A DNA stretch of 34,090 nt, from contig NZ_JOTP01000030.1 of the NCBI RefSeq assembly GCF_000715205.1, forward strand, positions 1 through 34,090. Reading direction: 5' to 3'. The notes beneath the pieces were generated by a model. It searched no databases and had not been told where the DNA came from. It saw nothing but the letters and a program-made list of their open reading frames with translations. Shown here one piece after another: positions 6,786 to 15,289 of this stretch (its first letter is position 1; each line of letters opens with the position of its first letter). The position numbers were made by a program, and so were the translations under genes. This DNA is from Bacillus zhangzhouensis. GTDB taxonomy: Bacteria > Bacillota > Bacilli > Bacillales > Bacillaceae.

Positions 6786-7337
6786 ATGATCATATCTGAA
6801 AACATATTCACAGTTCGTGGTTTGACCTATCGTATTCGATCTGCAGCGTTAGCAGATGCCAAACAGTTGTCAGCTCTCAGACTAAAAATTGATGGTGAAA
6901 CAGAATATTTAGACCGTGAACCAGGCGAAGCGTTTCTTGATGAAAAAAAATTCGAGGCTATCATTCAAGAGGATTCCAAGCAAAGCCGGCATTTATTTTT
7001 GGTCGCTGACATCGAAGGAGAGATTGTAGGATTTTCAAGATGCGAAGGGCATTCACTCAAACGCTTTGCTCACAAAGTGACGTTTGGCGTCGCTGTACAG
7101 AAGGATGCTTGGGGCTATCACATCGGCAAAGAGCTTTTAGCCGCTTCTATCGATTGGGCAGATAAACAGGGCATTCAAAAGATTTCACTTCAAGTGCTGA
7201 AAACCAATCAAAAAGCCATTCGGTTATATGAACACCATGGCTTTGAGATTGAAGGGGTATTAAAAAACGATAAACGACTGGCAGACGGACTGTATTATGA
7301 TACTGTTGTGATGGGCAGGCAGCGGCCAAGCTTCTGA
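6786..7337 (+). CDS. GNAT-family N-acetyltransferase
   Basis: About 183 residues with the full GNAT fold pattern: the acetyl-CoA loop VQKDAWGYHIGKELLAAS, then ALRLYEHHGF-type motif (KAIRLYEHHGFEIEGVLKND) and a terminal YYDTVVMGR strand. It resembles the RimI/YkwB-like group that acetylates amino groups of proteins or small molecules; the substrate is unknown. The start is uncertain: the ATG at 6786 has only a weak GGTG upstream, while TTG 6771 and GTG 6774 lie too close to GAAGGG. A TATGAT -10 element at 6744-6749 supports initiation here. Convergent with the LysE-type gene, with no clear terminator between them. Confidence 0.85.
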   Translation: MIISENIFTVRGLTYRIRSAALADAKQLSALRLKIDGETEYLDREPGEAFLDEKKFEAIIQEDSKQSRHLFLVADIEGEIVGFSRCEGHSLKRFAHKVTFGVAVQKDAWGYHIGKELLAASIDWADKQGIQKISLQVLKTNQKAIRLYEHHGFEIEGVLKNDKRLADGLYYDTVVMGRQRPSF

Positions 7338-7341
7338 CTAC

Positions 7342-7929
7342 TTACATCACATAGCCCCATACCATTGAAATCGCACTGTATATCAGAAGCAGCCCCATGA
7401 CAAACTGGAACGGTTTTTCGTAAGCAGTCAAAAAACGCTTATATAAAGAGCCAAATAGGCTCCAGCTGAATGTACCGAGAAAGCCAATAAATGCGAGAAT
7501 CAGCGTCCATATCACATACTGCATATTAGATTGTCCATACGGCAAAACAAACGTTGAAATTACGGTCAGCCCATACAAGATCGCTTTTGGGTTGATAAAT
7601 TGCAGCATCATACCAGGGACAAAATGATTGTAGCGGTCAAGTGTTTCGTCATCACCGCCTTTACTTTTCATAATTTTAACGGCCAAATAAATCATGTATG
7701 CGGCTCCGATGAACGCCATGACCCAGCCTATTTTCGGCATGACTTGATAAAGAATGATATTGAAGAAACAACTCAAACACAAAATGACGAGAAATCCGAT
7801 ACCCACCCCTAAACAAAATCGAAATGTTTGCTTGACCCCATATTTATTCGTAAAGACCATGGCCATGATGTTGTTTGGCCCCGGGGTAAAGCTGCTCACA
7901 AAAGCATAGATCAACATAGAAAGAATCAA
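7342..7929 (-). CDS. LysE/RhtB-family amino acid exporter
   Basis: 195-residue membrane protein with about six hydrophobic helices. The family signature near the N-terminus, SSFTPGPNNIMAM (PGPNN at residues 17-21), is the hallmark of LysE/RhtB exporters of amino acids such as lysine, homoserine or cysteine derivatives. LQFINPKAILYGL after the first half is also typical. Start is TTG at 7929 with AAGGGAGG 7 nt upstream; the next ATG (7917) has no site. It is divergent from an XRE-cupin regulator 112 bp away, which is the natural candidate for its control. Confidence 0.88.
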   Translation of the reverse strand: MILSMLIYAFVSSFTPGPNNIMAMVFTNKYGVKQTFRFCLGVGIGFLVILCLSCFFNIILYQVMPKIGWVMAFIGAAYMIYLAVKIMKSKGGDDETLDRYNHFVPGMMLQFINPKAILYGLTVISTFVLPYGQSNMQYVIWTLILAFIGFLGTFSWSLFGSLYKRFLTAYEKPFQFVMGLLLIYSAISMVWGYVM

Positions 7930-8041
7930 GTTGCCGCCTCCCTTTTATACGCTATATAGACTATAATTACTTTATTGCGTATGTTACGTTTTATTGTAAC
8001 GCTCGGTCTTTATAAAGTAAATAGAGAAAGGAGTTTTTTTC

Positions 8042-8605
8042 ATGGAAGACGTACAATCAATTATTTCTAAAAATGTGAGGCAGCTAAGAGATCAAAAAAA
8101 GTTAAGCCTCGAAAAGATGGCAGAATTAACTGGTGTTAGCAAGACAATGATTGGACAAATCGAAAGAGGAGAATCAACGCCTACCATTACGACTTTATGG
8201 AAAATCGCCAATGGATTAAAGGTGTCTTTTAGTGAGCTCATTTACGCACCGCAGCCAGAAATCAAGGTGGTACGTAAAGAGGACGGGCAGGTTTTAACTG
8301 AGGACGATGGAAGATATCGTGTATATACGACTTTTCCCTTTGATGATTGGGGGAAATTCGAAGTGTACCAGGTAGAAATTGATCCTGGCGGGTCGTTATA
8401 TGCGAATGAACATATTGGGGGAACAGAGGAATTGATCACCGTTTTTGAGGGAGCACTTGATTTATCTATCGGTGATGAACAATACATCTTAAAAGCTGGC
8501 GACTCCATTCGTTTCAAAGCGGACCGTATGCATGCGTATAAACAAACCGGTGAACAAATGGTACGGATGCAAATGATTCTCTATTATCCCCATGAAAAAA
8601 GCTGA
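8042..8605 (+). CDS. XRE-family regulator with cupin sensor domain
   Basis: 187 residues. An N-terminal helix-turn-helix (about residues 11-65, including MAELTGVSKTMIGQIERGES) is joined to a C-terminal cupin barrel (about residues 110-180, IGGTEELITVFEGALDLSIG). HTH-cupin proteins bind a small ligand in the barrel and repress or activate a neighbouring transport or catabolic gene. AAAGGAG lies 9-10 nt before the ATG. The divergent LysE-type exporter is the probable target. The shared intergenic region holds GTTAC/GTAAC (near 7983-8000) and TATA/CTATA repeats that could be operators. Confidence 0.9.
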   Translation: MEDVQSIISKNVRQLRDQKKLSLEKMAELTGVSKTMIGQIERGESTPTITTLWKIANGLKVSFSELIYAPQPEIKVVRKEDGQVLTEDDGRYRVYTTFPFDDWGKFEVYQVEIDPGGSLYANEHIGGTEELITVFEGALDLSIGDEQYILKAGDSIRFKADRMHAYKQTGEQMVRMQMILYYPHEKS

Positions 8606-8629
8606 CAGGCTTGTCCACCTGTCAGCTTT
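8598..8629. terminator. Terminator after the XRE-cupin gene
   Basis: AAAGCTGACAGG, 8-nt loop, CCTGTCAGCTTT, then ATATTTTATTT. The perfect 12-bp stem can serve both the plus-strand regulator and the convergent secreted-protein gene. Confidence 0.85.
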
Positions 8630-8638
8630 ATATTTTAT

Positions 8639-8932
8639 TTAATTAAACCCTGGATCGCGTACAACCGTTCCAGTAAAGGTAACTCTATATTTTCCTAAAC
8701 CTAACTCTTCAATTGACGATTGATAGAGAATACCGACCCATCCATCCTTTGCATATGTAATACTTGATGGGATGTTTGACGTCGTATATGTTCTCGTTTC
8801 CGAGACGGTTCGACTTGCTTGTACCGTTACTTCACTGTTTACTTTCCCCTTCGCTTCTACCGGGACAGCGGTGACACCCGCACCCGTTAGAACAATTGCT
8901 CCAACCAAAACAGAAGTTATGACCTTTTTCAT
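8639..8932 (-). CDS. Small secreted protein of unknown function
   Basis: 97 residues. An N-terminal MKKVITSVLVGAIVLTGAG with a likely Sec cleavage after VPVEA indicates export. The mature part of about 70 residues is rich in Ser, Thr and Val and contains SYTSN-like and GKYRVTFTGTVV strands, suggesting a small beta-rich extracellular protein. AAGGGAGGG lies 8 nt before the ATG at 8932; a longer in-frame start lacks a site. No family is recognised. It stands alone between two terminators. Confidence 0.75.
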   Translation of the reverse strand: MKKVITSVLVGAIVLTGAGVTAVPVEAKGKVNSEVTVQASRTVSETRTYTTSNIPSSITYAKDGWVGILYQSSIEELGLGKYRVTFTGTVVRDPGFN

Positions 8933-9011
8933 ACAAAAATCCCTCCCTTTTTTGTTGAACATATTAACCATACCATATTTTAGAACTTTAGTAAGTTATT
9001 TTTTCATTTTT

Positions 9012-9041
9012 TTGAAAATTATGATATGATTGTCTTATGCT
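9012..9041 (+). promoter_or_regulatory. Possible promoter of the 37-residue peptide gene
   Basis: -35 TTGAAA (9012-9017), 18-bp spacer, -10 TATGCT (9036-9041). It would give a leader of about 70 nt. Confidence 0.45.
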
Positions 9042-9119
9042 GGATAGAGAGTTTTACATACTTCTGTGCTTTTATCCTCATCTCATTCTAGTCAAACATT
9101 TGTTAACGGAGGTGATTTC

Positions 9120-9233
9120 ATGAAAAAATGGCTCATCTGTTTTCAACTTGTTTTCCTCTTCACCTTGACGACGACACCACTTGCTTCTGCTGCTTCATGC
9201 CCTACAGTGAAACCATGTGTCATTGATCCTTAA
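9120..9233 (+). CDS. 37-residue secreted peptide precursor
   Basis: Encodes a typical Sec signal peptide (MKKWLICFQLVFLFTLTTTP, then LASA) followed by a tiny mature part, ASCPTVKPCVIDP. The two cysteines, spaced CPTVKPC, could close a short disulfide loop. GGAGGTGA lies 5 nt before the ATG, an excellent ribosome site, and a strong terminator begins 8 nt after the stop. A promoter-like pair lies upstream. It is therefore a complete stand-alone transcription unit. Size and architecture resemble exported signalling peptides or small secreted toxins, but no regulator, receptor or transporter lies beside it and no homologue is recognised. Confidence 0.65.
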   Translation: MKKWLICFQLVFLFTLTTTPLASAASCPTVKPCVIDP

Positions 9234-9240
9234 TCATAAG

Positions 9241-9279
9241 AAAAGGTCGATCAAGCCTATTCACTTGATCGACCTTTTT
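9241..9279. terminator. Strong bidirectional terminator
   Basis: AAAAGGTCGATCAAG, 8-nt loop, CTTGATCGACCTTTTT. The 15-bp stem separates the secreted peptide gene from the convergent flavin monooxygenase gene and serves both. Confidence 0.92.
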
Positions 9280-9281
9280 AT

Positions 9282-10334
9282 TTATTCTTGTTCTGCTTCC
9301 CAGCGAGCAACCTCTTCTCTTACTTTAGGAGCCACTTCTTTTCCAAATAACTCAATGGCTTTTAGCACTTGATCATGCGGCATTGAACCAACCGGTACAT
9401 GAAGCATAAAACGTGTGATCCCTACATTTTTTCGCAGGTGAATCACTTTCTCTGCCACTGCATCTGAATCTCCAACATACAGTGCGCCTTCTAATGTTCT
9501 CGCTGCATCGAACGTAGAACGGGTGTAAGGTCCCCAGCCCCGCTCTCTCGCTAATGTATTCATGACATGCTGTGTAGAAGGGAAGAATTGATCTGCTGCC
9601 AGTTCTGTTTCTTCCGCAACAAATCCATGCGAATGTGACGCCACAGTTAATTTCTCCGGATCATGTCCAGCATGTACAGCCGCTTGCTTGTATAGCTGAA
9701 CGAGCGGTGCGAACTGTCTAGGACTGCCACCAATGATCGCGAGTACAAGCGGTAACCCTAATAATCCAGCACGTACGACGGATTCACGGTTCCCTCCACT
9801 GCCAATCCAGATTGGAAGTGGATCTTGAACAGGTCTTGGATATACCCCAACATCTTGAATGGCTGGACGATGCTTTCCGCTCCACGTCACACGCTCTGAC
9901 TGCTGTAATTTCAGCAGTAAGTCTAGTTTTTCTTCAAATAATTCTTCATAATCATCTAAGTCATAGCCAAAGAGCGGGAATGACTCAATAAATGATCCAC
10001 GGCCTGCCATGATCTCTGCTCGTCCGTTAGATAGTCCATCTAATGTAGCAAAATCCTGAAATACACGAACAGGGTCTGCAGATGAAAGGACTGTCACTGC
10101 ACTCGTCAGGCGAATATTCTTTGTTTGTGTTGCCGCTGCCGCTAATACGACAGCTGGATTCGAAGCGGCGAAATCTTCCCGGTGATGCTCACCCACTCCA
10201 AATACATCAAGGCCTACTTGATCTGCTAAAATAATTTCTTCTACTACTTCTCGAATACGCTGTGCGTGACTGACTGTTTTTCCTGTTTGAAAATCAGGTG
10301 TTGTTTCTACAAATGTACTAATTCCTAGTTCCAT
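9282..10334 (-). CDS. LLM-class (luciferase-like) flavin-dependent monooxygenase
   Basis: 350 residues with the bacterial luciferase-like TIM-barrel pattern: MELGISTF start, GVGEHHREDF active-site segment near residue 48, RLTSAVTVLSSADPVRVFQDFATLD, RAEIMAGRGSF, and a late LPIWIGSGGNRESVVRAG loop. Such enzymes use reduced FMN to oxidise small organic substrates. GGGGG lies 8 nt before the ATG. It follows the nitroreductase gene by 17 bp and is the last gene of a MarR-nitroreductase-LLM operon. The FMN reductase-like partner and the redox/electrophile regulator suggest a detoxification role; the substrate is unknown. Confidence 0.9.
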   Translation of the reverse strand: MELGISTFVETTPDFQTGKTVSHAQRIREVVEEIILADQVGLDVFGVGEHHREDFAASNPAVVLAAAATQTKNIRLTSAVTVLSSADPVRVFQDFATLDGLSNGRAEIMAGRGSFIESFPLFGYDLDDYEELFEEKLDLLLKLQQSERVTWSGKHRPAIQDVGVYPRPVQDPLPIWIGSGGNRESVVRAGLLGLPLVLAIIGGSPRQFAPLVQLYKQAAVHAGHDPEKLTVASHSHGFVAEETELAADQFFPSTQHVMNTLARERGWGPYTRSTFDAARTLEGALYVGDSDAVAEKVIHLRKNVGITRFMLHVPVGSMPHDQVLKAIELFGKEVAPKVREEVARWEAEQE

Positions 10335-10351
10335 GTATGGAACCCCCTATC

Positions 10352-10975
10352 TTATAAATATGTCACAAATTCAGCGATAGGCTTTCGGTAGCCTCTCGCT
10401 TGTCTGCTCTCTACTTTTTCTTTTCCGAGTGTGATCATTAACACAGGAACCAAATCCGACTCGATGTTCAGAACCTTTTTCAATGCTTCAGGATCAAAAC
10501 CAATCATTGGGCAATTATCCCAGCCCTTGTTTTTGGCGGCAAGCATAAACAGCATGGCAGATAATGAAGCATTGCGAATCGCCTCTTCCTTCTGAAAATC
10601 CGCCCCTCTCTGCTCATAAAAGCTCATCGTCTCTCTAACCATTTCTTCATATTGCTGCGCGTTTAAAATGCCTAGCATTTTTAAGCCTTCATATATGTTT
10701 CCTGCTTGCTCATAAGCATTCGGGTCTCCCAGCACAATGATAGCTGCTGAAGCGGAATGTACTTTATATTGTCCAAATGCAGCTTCTCTTACTTGTTCTT
10801 TGAGACCTTCTGATTGGACGACAACATATTGTGTATGCTGTAAGTTAAAAGCAGATGGTGCCAGCTTGACCTCTTCAAATATGCTGTTAAGCTCTTCTCT
10901 CGAAATCGAGATATTTGGCAAAAAATTTGATGCTGAACGTCTTTCACGTACCAATGTATCAAAGCTGAGTGTCAT
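10352..10975 (-). CDS. mhqN: Nitroreductase-family protein, MhqN-like
   Basis: 207-residue FMN-dependent NAD(P)H oxidoreductase of the nitroreductase family. Its sequence follows B. subtilis MhqN (YodC) closely by recognition: RERRSASNF at the N-terminus, LAPSAFNLQHTQY FMN-binding segment, NASLSAMLFMLAAKNKGWD, and CPMIGFDPEALKKVLNI. MhqN belongs to the catechol and quinone stress response. AAGGGG sits before the ATG. The first 17 bases overlap the end of the upstream MarR gene, which implies coupled translation. The gene symbol rests on remembered similarity. Confidence 0.82.
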   Translation of the reverse strand: MTLSFDTLVRERRSASNFLPNISISREELNSIFEEVKLAPSAFNLQHTQYVVVQSEGLKEQVREAAFGQYKVHSASAAIIVLGDPNAYEQAGNIYEGLKMLGILNAQQYEEMVRETMSFYEQRGADFQKEEAIRNASLSAMLFMLAAKNKGWDNCPMIGFDPEALKKVLNIESDLVPVLMITLGKEKVESRQARGYRKPIAEFVTYL

Positions 10976-11432
10976 CTTGTTTCCCCTTTTCGCGAAGTTG
11001 TTCCGCCCCTAAACCGATTTTCTTTAGCAATTCGATGAGCTGTTCTTTTTCGTCTTTTTCAATAAAGGACAGATTTTGTGAAATGACATCTGTATGTTTA
11101 GGAAAAATGTCGTCAAACAATTGCTTTCCTTTATCCGTAAGCCATACATGGAATACCCGCTTATCAGATGGCGCACATTGCCTTTTCACCAGTTCTTGTT
11201 TTTCTAGTTTGTTCACGACATATGTCATACTTCCACTTGGGATTGACAAGATGTCACTAATTTTTTGGACGGGATGCGGCCCCTTACTATAGAGCAATTC
11301 AAGGATCTGAAAATTTTCAAATCCGATATCATAACGTTCAATGTCTTTTTGGATATTTGTAAAAAGGGCTTGATAGGCTTTCATCCACACGCGGAATAGC
11401 CTTAAATCTAATTCATGTTCATGCTGCACCAT
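10959..11432 (-). CDS. MarR-family repressor of the nitroreductase/monooxygenase operon
   Basis: 157 residues with a winged-helix core (about residues 45-105: FQILELLYSKGPHPVQKISDIL and IPSGSMTYVVNKLEKQ followed by the DKR wing). It has the size and word pattern of the MhqR group that senses quinones or other electrophiles. GAAGGAG lies 8 nt before the ATG. It heads an operon with the MhqN-like and LLM genes, and two 16-bp inverted repeats overlap and follow its promoter, so autorepression is likely. The operator sequence differs from the one remembered for MhqR, so I leave the symbol empty. Confidence 0.88.
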   Translation of the reverse strand: MVQHEHELDLRLFRVWMKAYQALFTNIQKDIERYDIGFENFQILELLYSKGPHPVQKISDILSIPSGSMTYVVNKLEKQELVKRQCAPSDKRVFHVWLTDKGKQLFDDIFPKHTDVISQNLSFIEKDEKEQLIELLKKIGLGAEQLREKGKQDDTQL

Positions 11433-11455
11433 GGCAACTACTCCTTCTTCAATAA

Positions 11456-11493
11456 ATCCTAAAACTAGGATAAATTTATCCTAACACTAGGAT
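11456..11493 (-). promoter_or_regulatory. Tandem MarR operator
   Basis: Two 16-bp inverted repeats, ATCCTAAAACTAGGAT (11456-11471) and ATCCTAACACTAGGAT (11478-11493), have centres 22 bp apart, two helical turns, so two dimers could bind the same face. The second covers the -10 of the promoter at 11478-11506 and the first lies in the early transcribed region. Confidence 0.85.
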
Positions 11494-11506
11494 ATATGAT
11501 TGTCAA
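11478..11506 (-). promoter_or_regulatory. Sigma-A promoter of the MarR operon
   Basis: On the minus strand -35 TTGACA (11506-11501), 17-bp spacer, -10 TAGGAT (11483-11478). The -10 is part of the upstream operator repeat. Confidence 0.8.
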
Positions 11507-11524
11507 CGAGTTTGTTTCATCAAA

Positions 11525-11553
11525 AAAAGACCACTTTGGTTCAGTGGTCTTTT
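11525..11553 (-). terminator. Terminator of the DHFR-like gene
   Basis: On the minus strand AAAAGACCACT, 7-nt loop, AGTGGTCTTTT followed by TTTG. The hairpin includes the last codons and stop of the gene at 11541. Confidence 0.85.
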
Positions 11554-12089
11554 CGATCTTCTTTTAAGACAAAATGCATTTCAGCAATTTGTTGATATTG
11601 TTGTACTTCTTGTAATGAAAATCTAGACTCCTGATTCGTTGGAGGGAAAAGAGGAATTCCTTTACCAATCATGACAGGTGCGATTTGGAGAAAAAGCTCA
11701 TCGACCAAACTTGCTTTTAATAAAGGCTGAAGCAGTTCCCCGCCTCCTACAATCCAAATATGTTGGCCTTTTTCATTTTTTAAGTTTTTGATAAATGTTA
11801 AGAGATCTTCGCGAATGATGTGTGTTCCTTGATGACTGTCTTGTAAAGTGCTTGAAACGATATAACAAGTCTTTTCTTCATAAGGAAATTCGTCAGGTGA
11901 GAGCTTAAGAACCTGCTCATATGTCTTACGTCCCATGATGAGCGTATCAACTGACGCATAAAATGCTTCATACCTCGTTTCCTCTTCACCCTCTGTTCCT
12001 ATTAACCAATCAAGACGATGATCCTCTCTCGCTAAATATCCATCGATACTCATCGCCCCATAAAAAAGCAGCTTCCTTTTCTCACTCAA
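11541..12089 (-). CDS. Dihydrofolate reductase-like (RibD C-terminal domain) protein
   Basis: 182 residues of the DHFR/RibD reductase-like family that includes B. subtilis YwjB and YyaP. Visible are the N-terminal MSIDGYLAREDHRLDWL, TLIMGRKTYEQVL and the glycine-rich nucleotide-binding IWIVGGGELLQPLL. Family members bind NADPH; physiological substrates are mostly unknown, and this need not be a true folate enzyme. The start is placed at the TTG 12089, 8 nt from AGGGAG; a GTG at 12098 with GAGG is an alternative. It is 81 bp downstream of a TetR gene on the same strand, but no link is established. Confidence 0.85.
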   Translation of the reverse strand: MSEKRKLLFYGAMSIDGYLAREDHRLDWLIGTEGEEETRYEAFYASVDTLIMGRKTYEQVLKLSPDEFPYEEKTCYIVSSTLQDSHQGTHIIREDLLTFIKNLKNEKGQHIWIVGGGELLQPLLKASLVDELFLQIAPVMIGKGIPLFPPTNQESRFSLQEVQQYQQIAEMHFVLKEDRKDH

Positions 12090-12170
12090 TCTTACCACTC
12101 CCTAACCTCAAATAAGAACATACATTCTATTCGATTGTAACAGAAAGGAATGGCAAAGGATACTCACTTC

Positions 12171-12722
12171 TTACGATTCCTGTTCCACCTTGACAAGAAG
12201 CTCGTATAATTTGTGTGCGAGCTTCTCGGCATCAACTGTCATGTCTTCATGAATCCATTCCTCAAGTACACCAACGACACCAGACACGACAAAAGAGGCC
12301 TCAATCTGTTCATTCTCCGTAATATGACGCTGATCAAGCTGCCACTCTTTCATGATTTTCTCTTTAAAAAACGCTTTAAATTGATTCGTCGTTGGACCAT
12401 TAGGTTTTACAAATAACGTCAACATATATTGATTTTCTTTCAGATACTCTGTTGTTTTGTTTAAAAATGAAAGCATATCCAGCGGGTCCTGACTCGGAAA
12501 CGATTCATCATATAGTCCGCCAAGCTGATCAAATAGTTCCTTCTCGAGCTGCTCATGCAAATCAAACACATCTTGATAGTGCAAATAAAAGGTTCCTCTT
12601 CCTAAATCCGCTCTTCTAGATAGCTCTGATACTGTAATTTGTTGAACGTCTTTTTCCTTTAATAGCTCAAGAAAGCTTTCCCGTATTGCCTTTTTTGTTT
12701 TGATTGTTCGTCTGTCCTTCAT
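12171..12722 (-). CDS. TetR-family transcriptional regulator
   Basis: 183 residues. The N-terminal helix-turn-helix is clear: AIRESFLELLKEKDVQQITV then SELSRRADLGRGTFYLHYQD at about residues 12-50. The C-terminal half is helical and of the type found in DhaS/YcdC-like regulators (VSGVVGVLEEWIHEDM). GGAGGG lies 6 nt before the chosen ATG at 12722; a longer frame from 12758 lacks a site. It is divergent from an acetyltransferase gene. The intervening region carries two TGAACA (12740, 12769) and two TGTTCR (12794, 12830) half-sites, which might be operators. Confidence 0.86.
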   Translation of the reverse strand: MKDRRTIKTKKAIRESFLELLKEKDVQQITVSELSRRADLGRGTFYLHYQDVFDLHEQLEKELFDQLGGLYDESFPSQDPLDMLSFLNKTTEYLKENQYMLTLFVKPNGPTTNQFKAFFKEKIMKEWQLDQRHITENEQIEASFVVSGVVGVLEEWIHEDMTVDAEKLAHKLYELLVKVEQES

Positions 12723-12873
12723 GAAACACCCTCCATTTTTGAACAATTGGGCTTCCACTGTCTATTTATGAACAAGAGATCATCCATTGCCGATGTTCGG
12801 TTTGTTTTCTTCTTATTATAATAGACACATGTTCAAAAAACTATATCTGTTTAAAAACTGGGAGGACAAACTG

Positions 12874-13496
12874 ATGATTCAATTTAGATTGGCAAAAGAA
12901 GATGAACTGCCTCGAGTGGCAGAGTTGTTAGATGATTCGTTTCAAGGTTATATATTTTTTGATTTGTTATGTGAGAAGGTTTCAAAGCGGTCTGCTTTCG
13001 CCCGTCAGCTGCATTTGGTTAACACAAAAGTGTATTTCCAGCACCAAAGCTGTTTTGTTGGAGTGGAGAATGAAAAGGTTGTAGCTGCCGCCCTGTTAAA
13101 ACATCCATCTCGTCCTGAACTATGCCTCATGGATTATATTTTGTCAGGTGGATTAAAACTCCTCTTCACAGGCGGCATATCGGCCATTCAGCATGTTTTC
13201 AGCATTTTAAAAGAGGCAAAAAAAGCGTTCTCTTCCTTAAAGCAACCTTATTGGTATTTAGAAGCACTTGTCGTTGCAAAAAACCAGCAAGGGAAAAAAC
13301 TCGGCAGCCAGATGTTAAAGGAATGTCTATTCCCTTTTATCGCTAATCAAGGCGGTGACTGTTCACGCTGATTACACACAACGAGGCCAATCGTCATTTC
13401 TACCAGAAAAATGGGTGGACGGAGTTTGATGAGAGAGTACTGCACGGAGATGGCATGTTCTTAGAAAGCTGGAGTTATAAAACCTTGATCAAATAA
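12874..13496 (+). pseudogene. GNAT-family acetyltransferase, broken by a frameshift
   Basis: The first frame gives about 166 residues from MIQFRLAKEDELPRVAELL to the acetyl-CoA binding VAKNQQGKKLGSQMLKE. After residues ANQGGD it runs into a stop (13371). The expected continuation, LITHNEANRHFYQKNGWTEF then LESWSYKTLIK to TAA 13496, lies in another frame that begins about 13362. One inserted base near 13356-13362 restores a full-length enzyme of about 207 residues. GGGAGG lies 8 nt before the ATG at 12874. The damaged part contains the essential last motif, so the protein as read would be inactive unless the indel is a sequence error. Confidence 0.8.
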
Positions 13497-13525
13497 GGTA
13501 TCCTCTTCAAGGGATGATATAATAG

Positions 13526-14492
<967 letters not shown>

Positions 14493-14496
<4 letters not shown>

Positions 14497-14769
14497 GAAG
14501 GGTCATCTTTTTTAAAGAAATGAACCCCTGTGACGATAATCAAACAAATCATTGAAGCTAGAACGATAGAGACGCTTGATATACTGAGCGCCATCCCTTC
14601 CCATCTGCCAATGAAGAAGCTACCTATTAATAGAATTAATCCAAACAGGGTGACACATATGGGTACAACGAGCCCAGCATGGCGATGTCTCCGTCTTTTT
14701 CCTGCCCACCACGAGAGACAGAGCACAATAACAGTAAAAATAGCGGTTTGCAGCCAGAATATATCTCAT
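14493..14769 (-). CDS. YesK-like small membrane protein, start region doubtful
   Basis: From GTG 14726 the frame gives 77 residues with two strong hydrophobic helices (GLVVPICVTLFGLILLIGSF and ISIVLASMICLIIVTGV-like) and a basic linker KRRRHRH. This follows the YesK-like family by recognition. The hydrophobic run continues upstream of the GTG but has no start in that frame. If one A of the AAACC run near 14745 were removed, an ATG at 14769 would give a complete first helix (MRYILAATAIFTVIVLCLSW). AGGAG lies 3 nt before that ATG. So either an indel exists or the protein starts at an unusual codon. The adjacent divergent acetyltransferase also recalls the B. subtilis yesJ-yesK neighbourhood. 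Confidence 0.6.
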
Positions 14770-14815
14770 CAACTCCTATTTTCTTTTTTATCCTATGACA
14801 ATGGAGGTTTTTCCA

Positions 14816-15289
14816 ATGAACATTAGACCGATTCAACAACAGGACAATCCGTTTATCGCGGCCATTATCCGCCAGTCACTAGAATCAGCGAATCTTGCAC
14901 TTGAAGGAACAGCCTACACAGATCCACACCTTGATCAGCTTTTCGAATACTATCAATCATTGACTCATGCAGCCTATTGGATTGCTGAAGAGCTTGGTAA
15001 CATTGTGGGTGGCGTAGGTATTGCTCCTTTCACAGATGGGATATGTGAATTACAAAAGCTTTATTTAAGTCCAAAGGCACAAGGTAAAGGTGCGGGCAAA
15101 AAACTAATGGATACAGCGCTCCAATATGCCTCTACATACTACAAAGCCTGTTACTTAGAAACCCGTAGTGAATTAACAGCAGCCACCGGTCTATATCAAC
15201 GATATGGCTTTTCACTTCTTTCTGAACCAATTGAAGGTTCAGAGCACTCTGCTATGGATGCTTGGTACCTCAAAACCTTCTCATCATGA
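14816..15289 (+). CDS. GNAT acetyltransferase, YesJ-like
   Basis: 157 residues, a compact GNAT enzyme. The acetyl-CoA motif LYLSPKAQGKGAGKKLMDTALQYA and the last motif LTAATGLYQRYGF are complete. GGAGG lies 8 nt before the ATG at 14816. It is divergent from the YesK-like gene, an arrangement that fits assignment to the yesJ group but with modest certainty. Its stop codon shares the palindrome TCATGA (15284-15289) with the stop of the convergent gene, so the two reading frames overlap by six bases. Confidence 0.86.
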   Translation: MNIRPIQQQDNPFIAAIIRQSLESANLALEGTAYTDPHLDQLFEYYQSLTHAAYWIAEELGNIVGGVGIAPFTDGICELQKLYLSPKAQGKGAGKKLMDTALQYASTYYKACYLETRSELTAATGLYQRYGFSLLSEPIEGSEHSAMDAWYLKTFSS

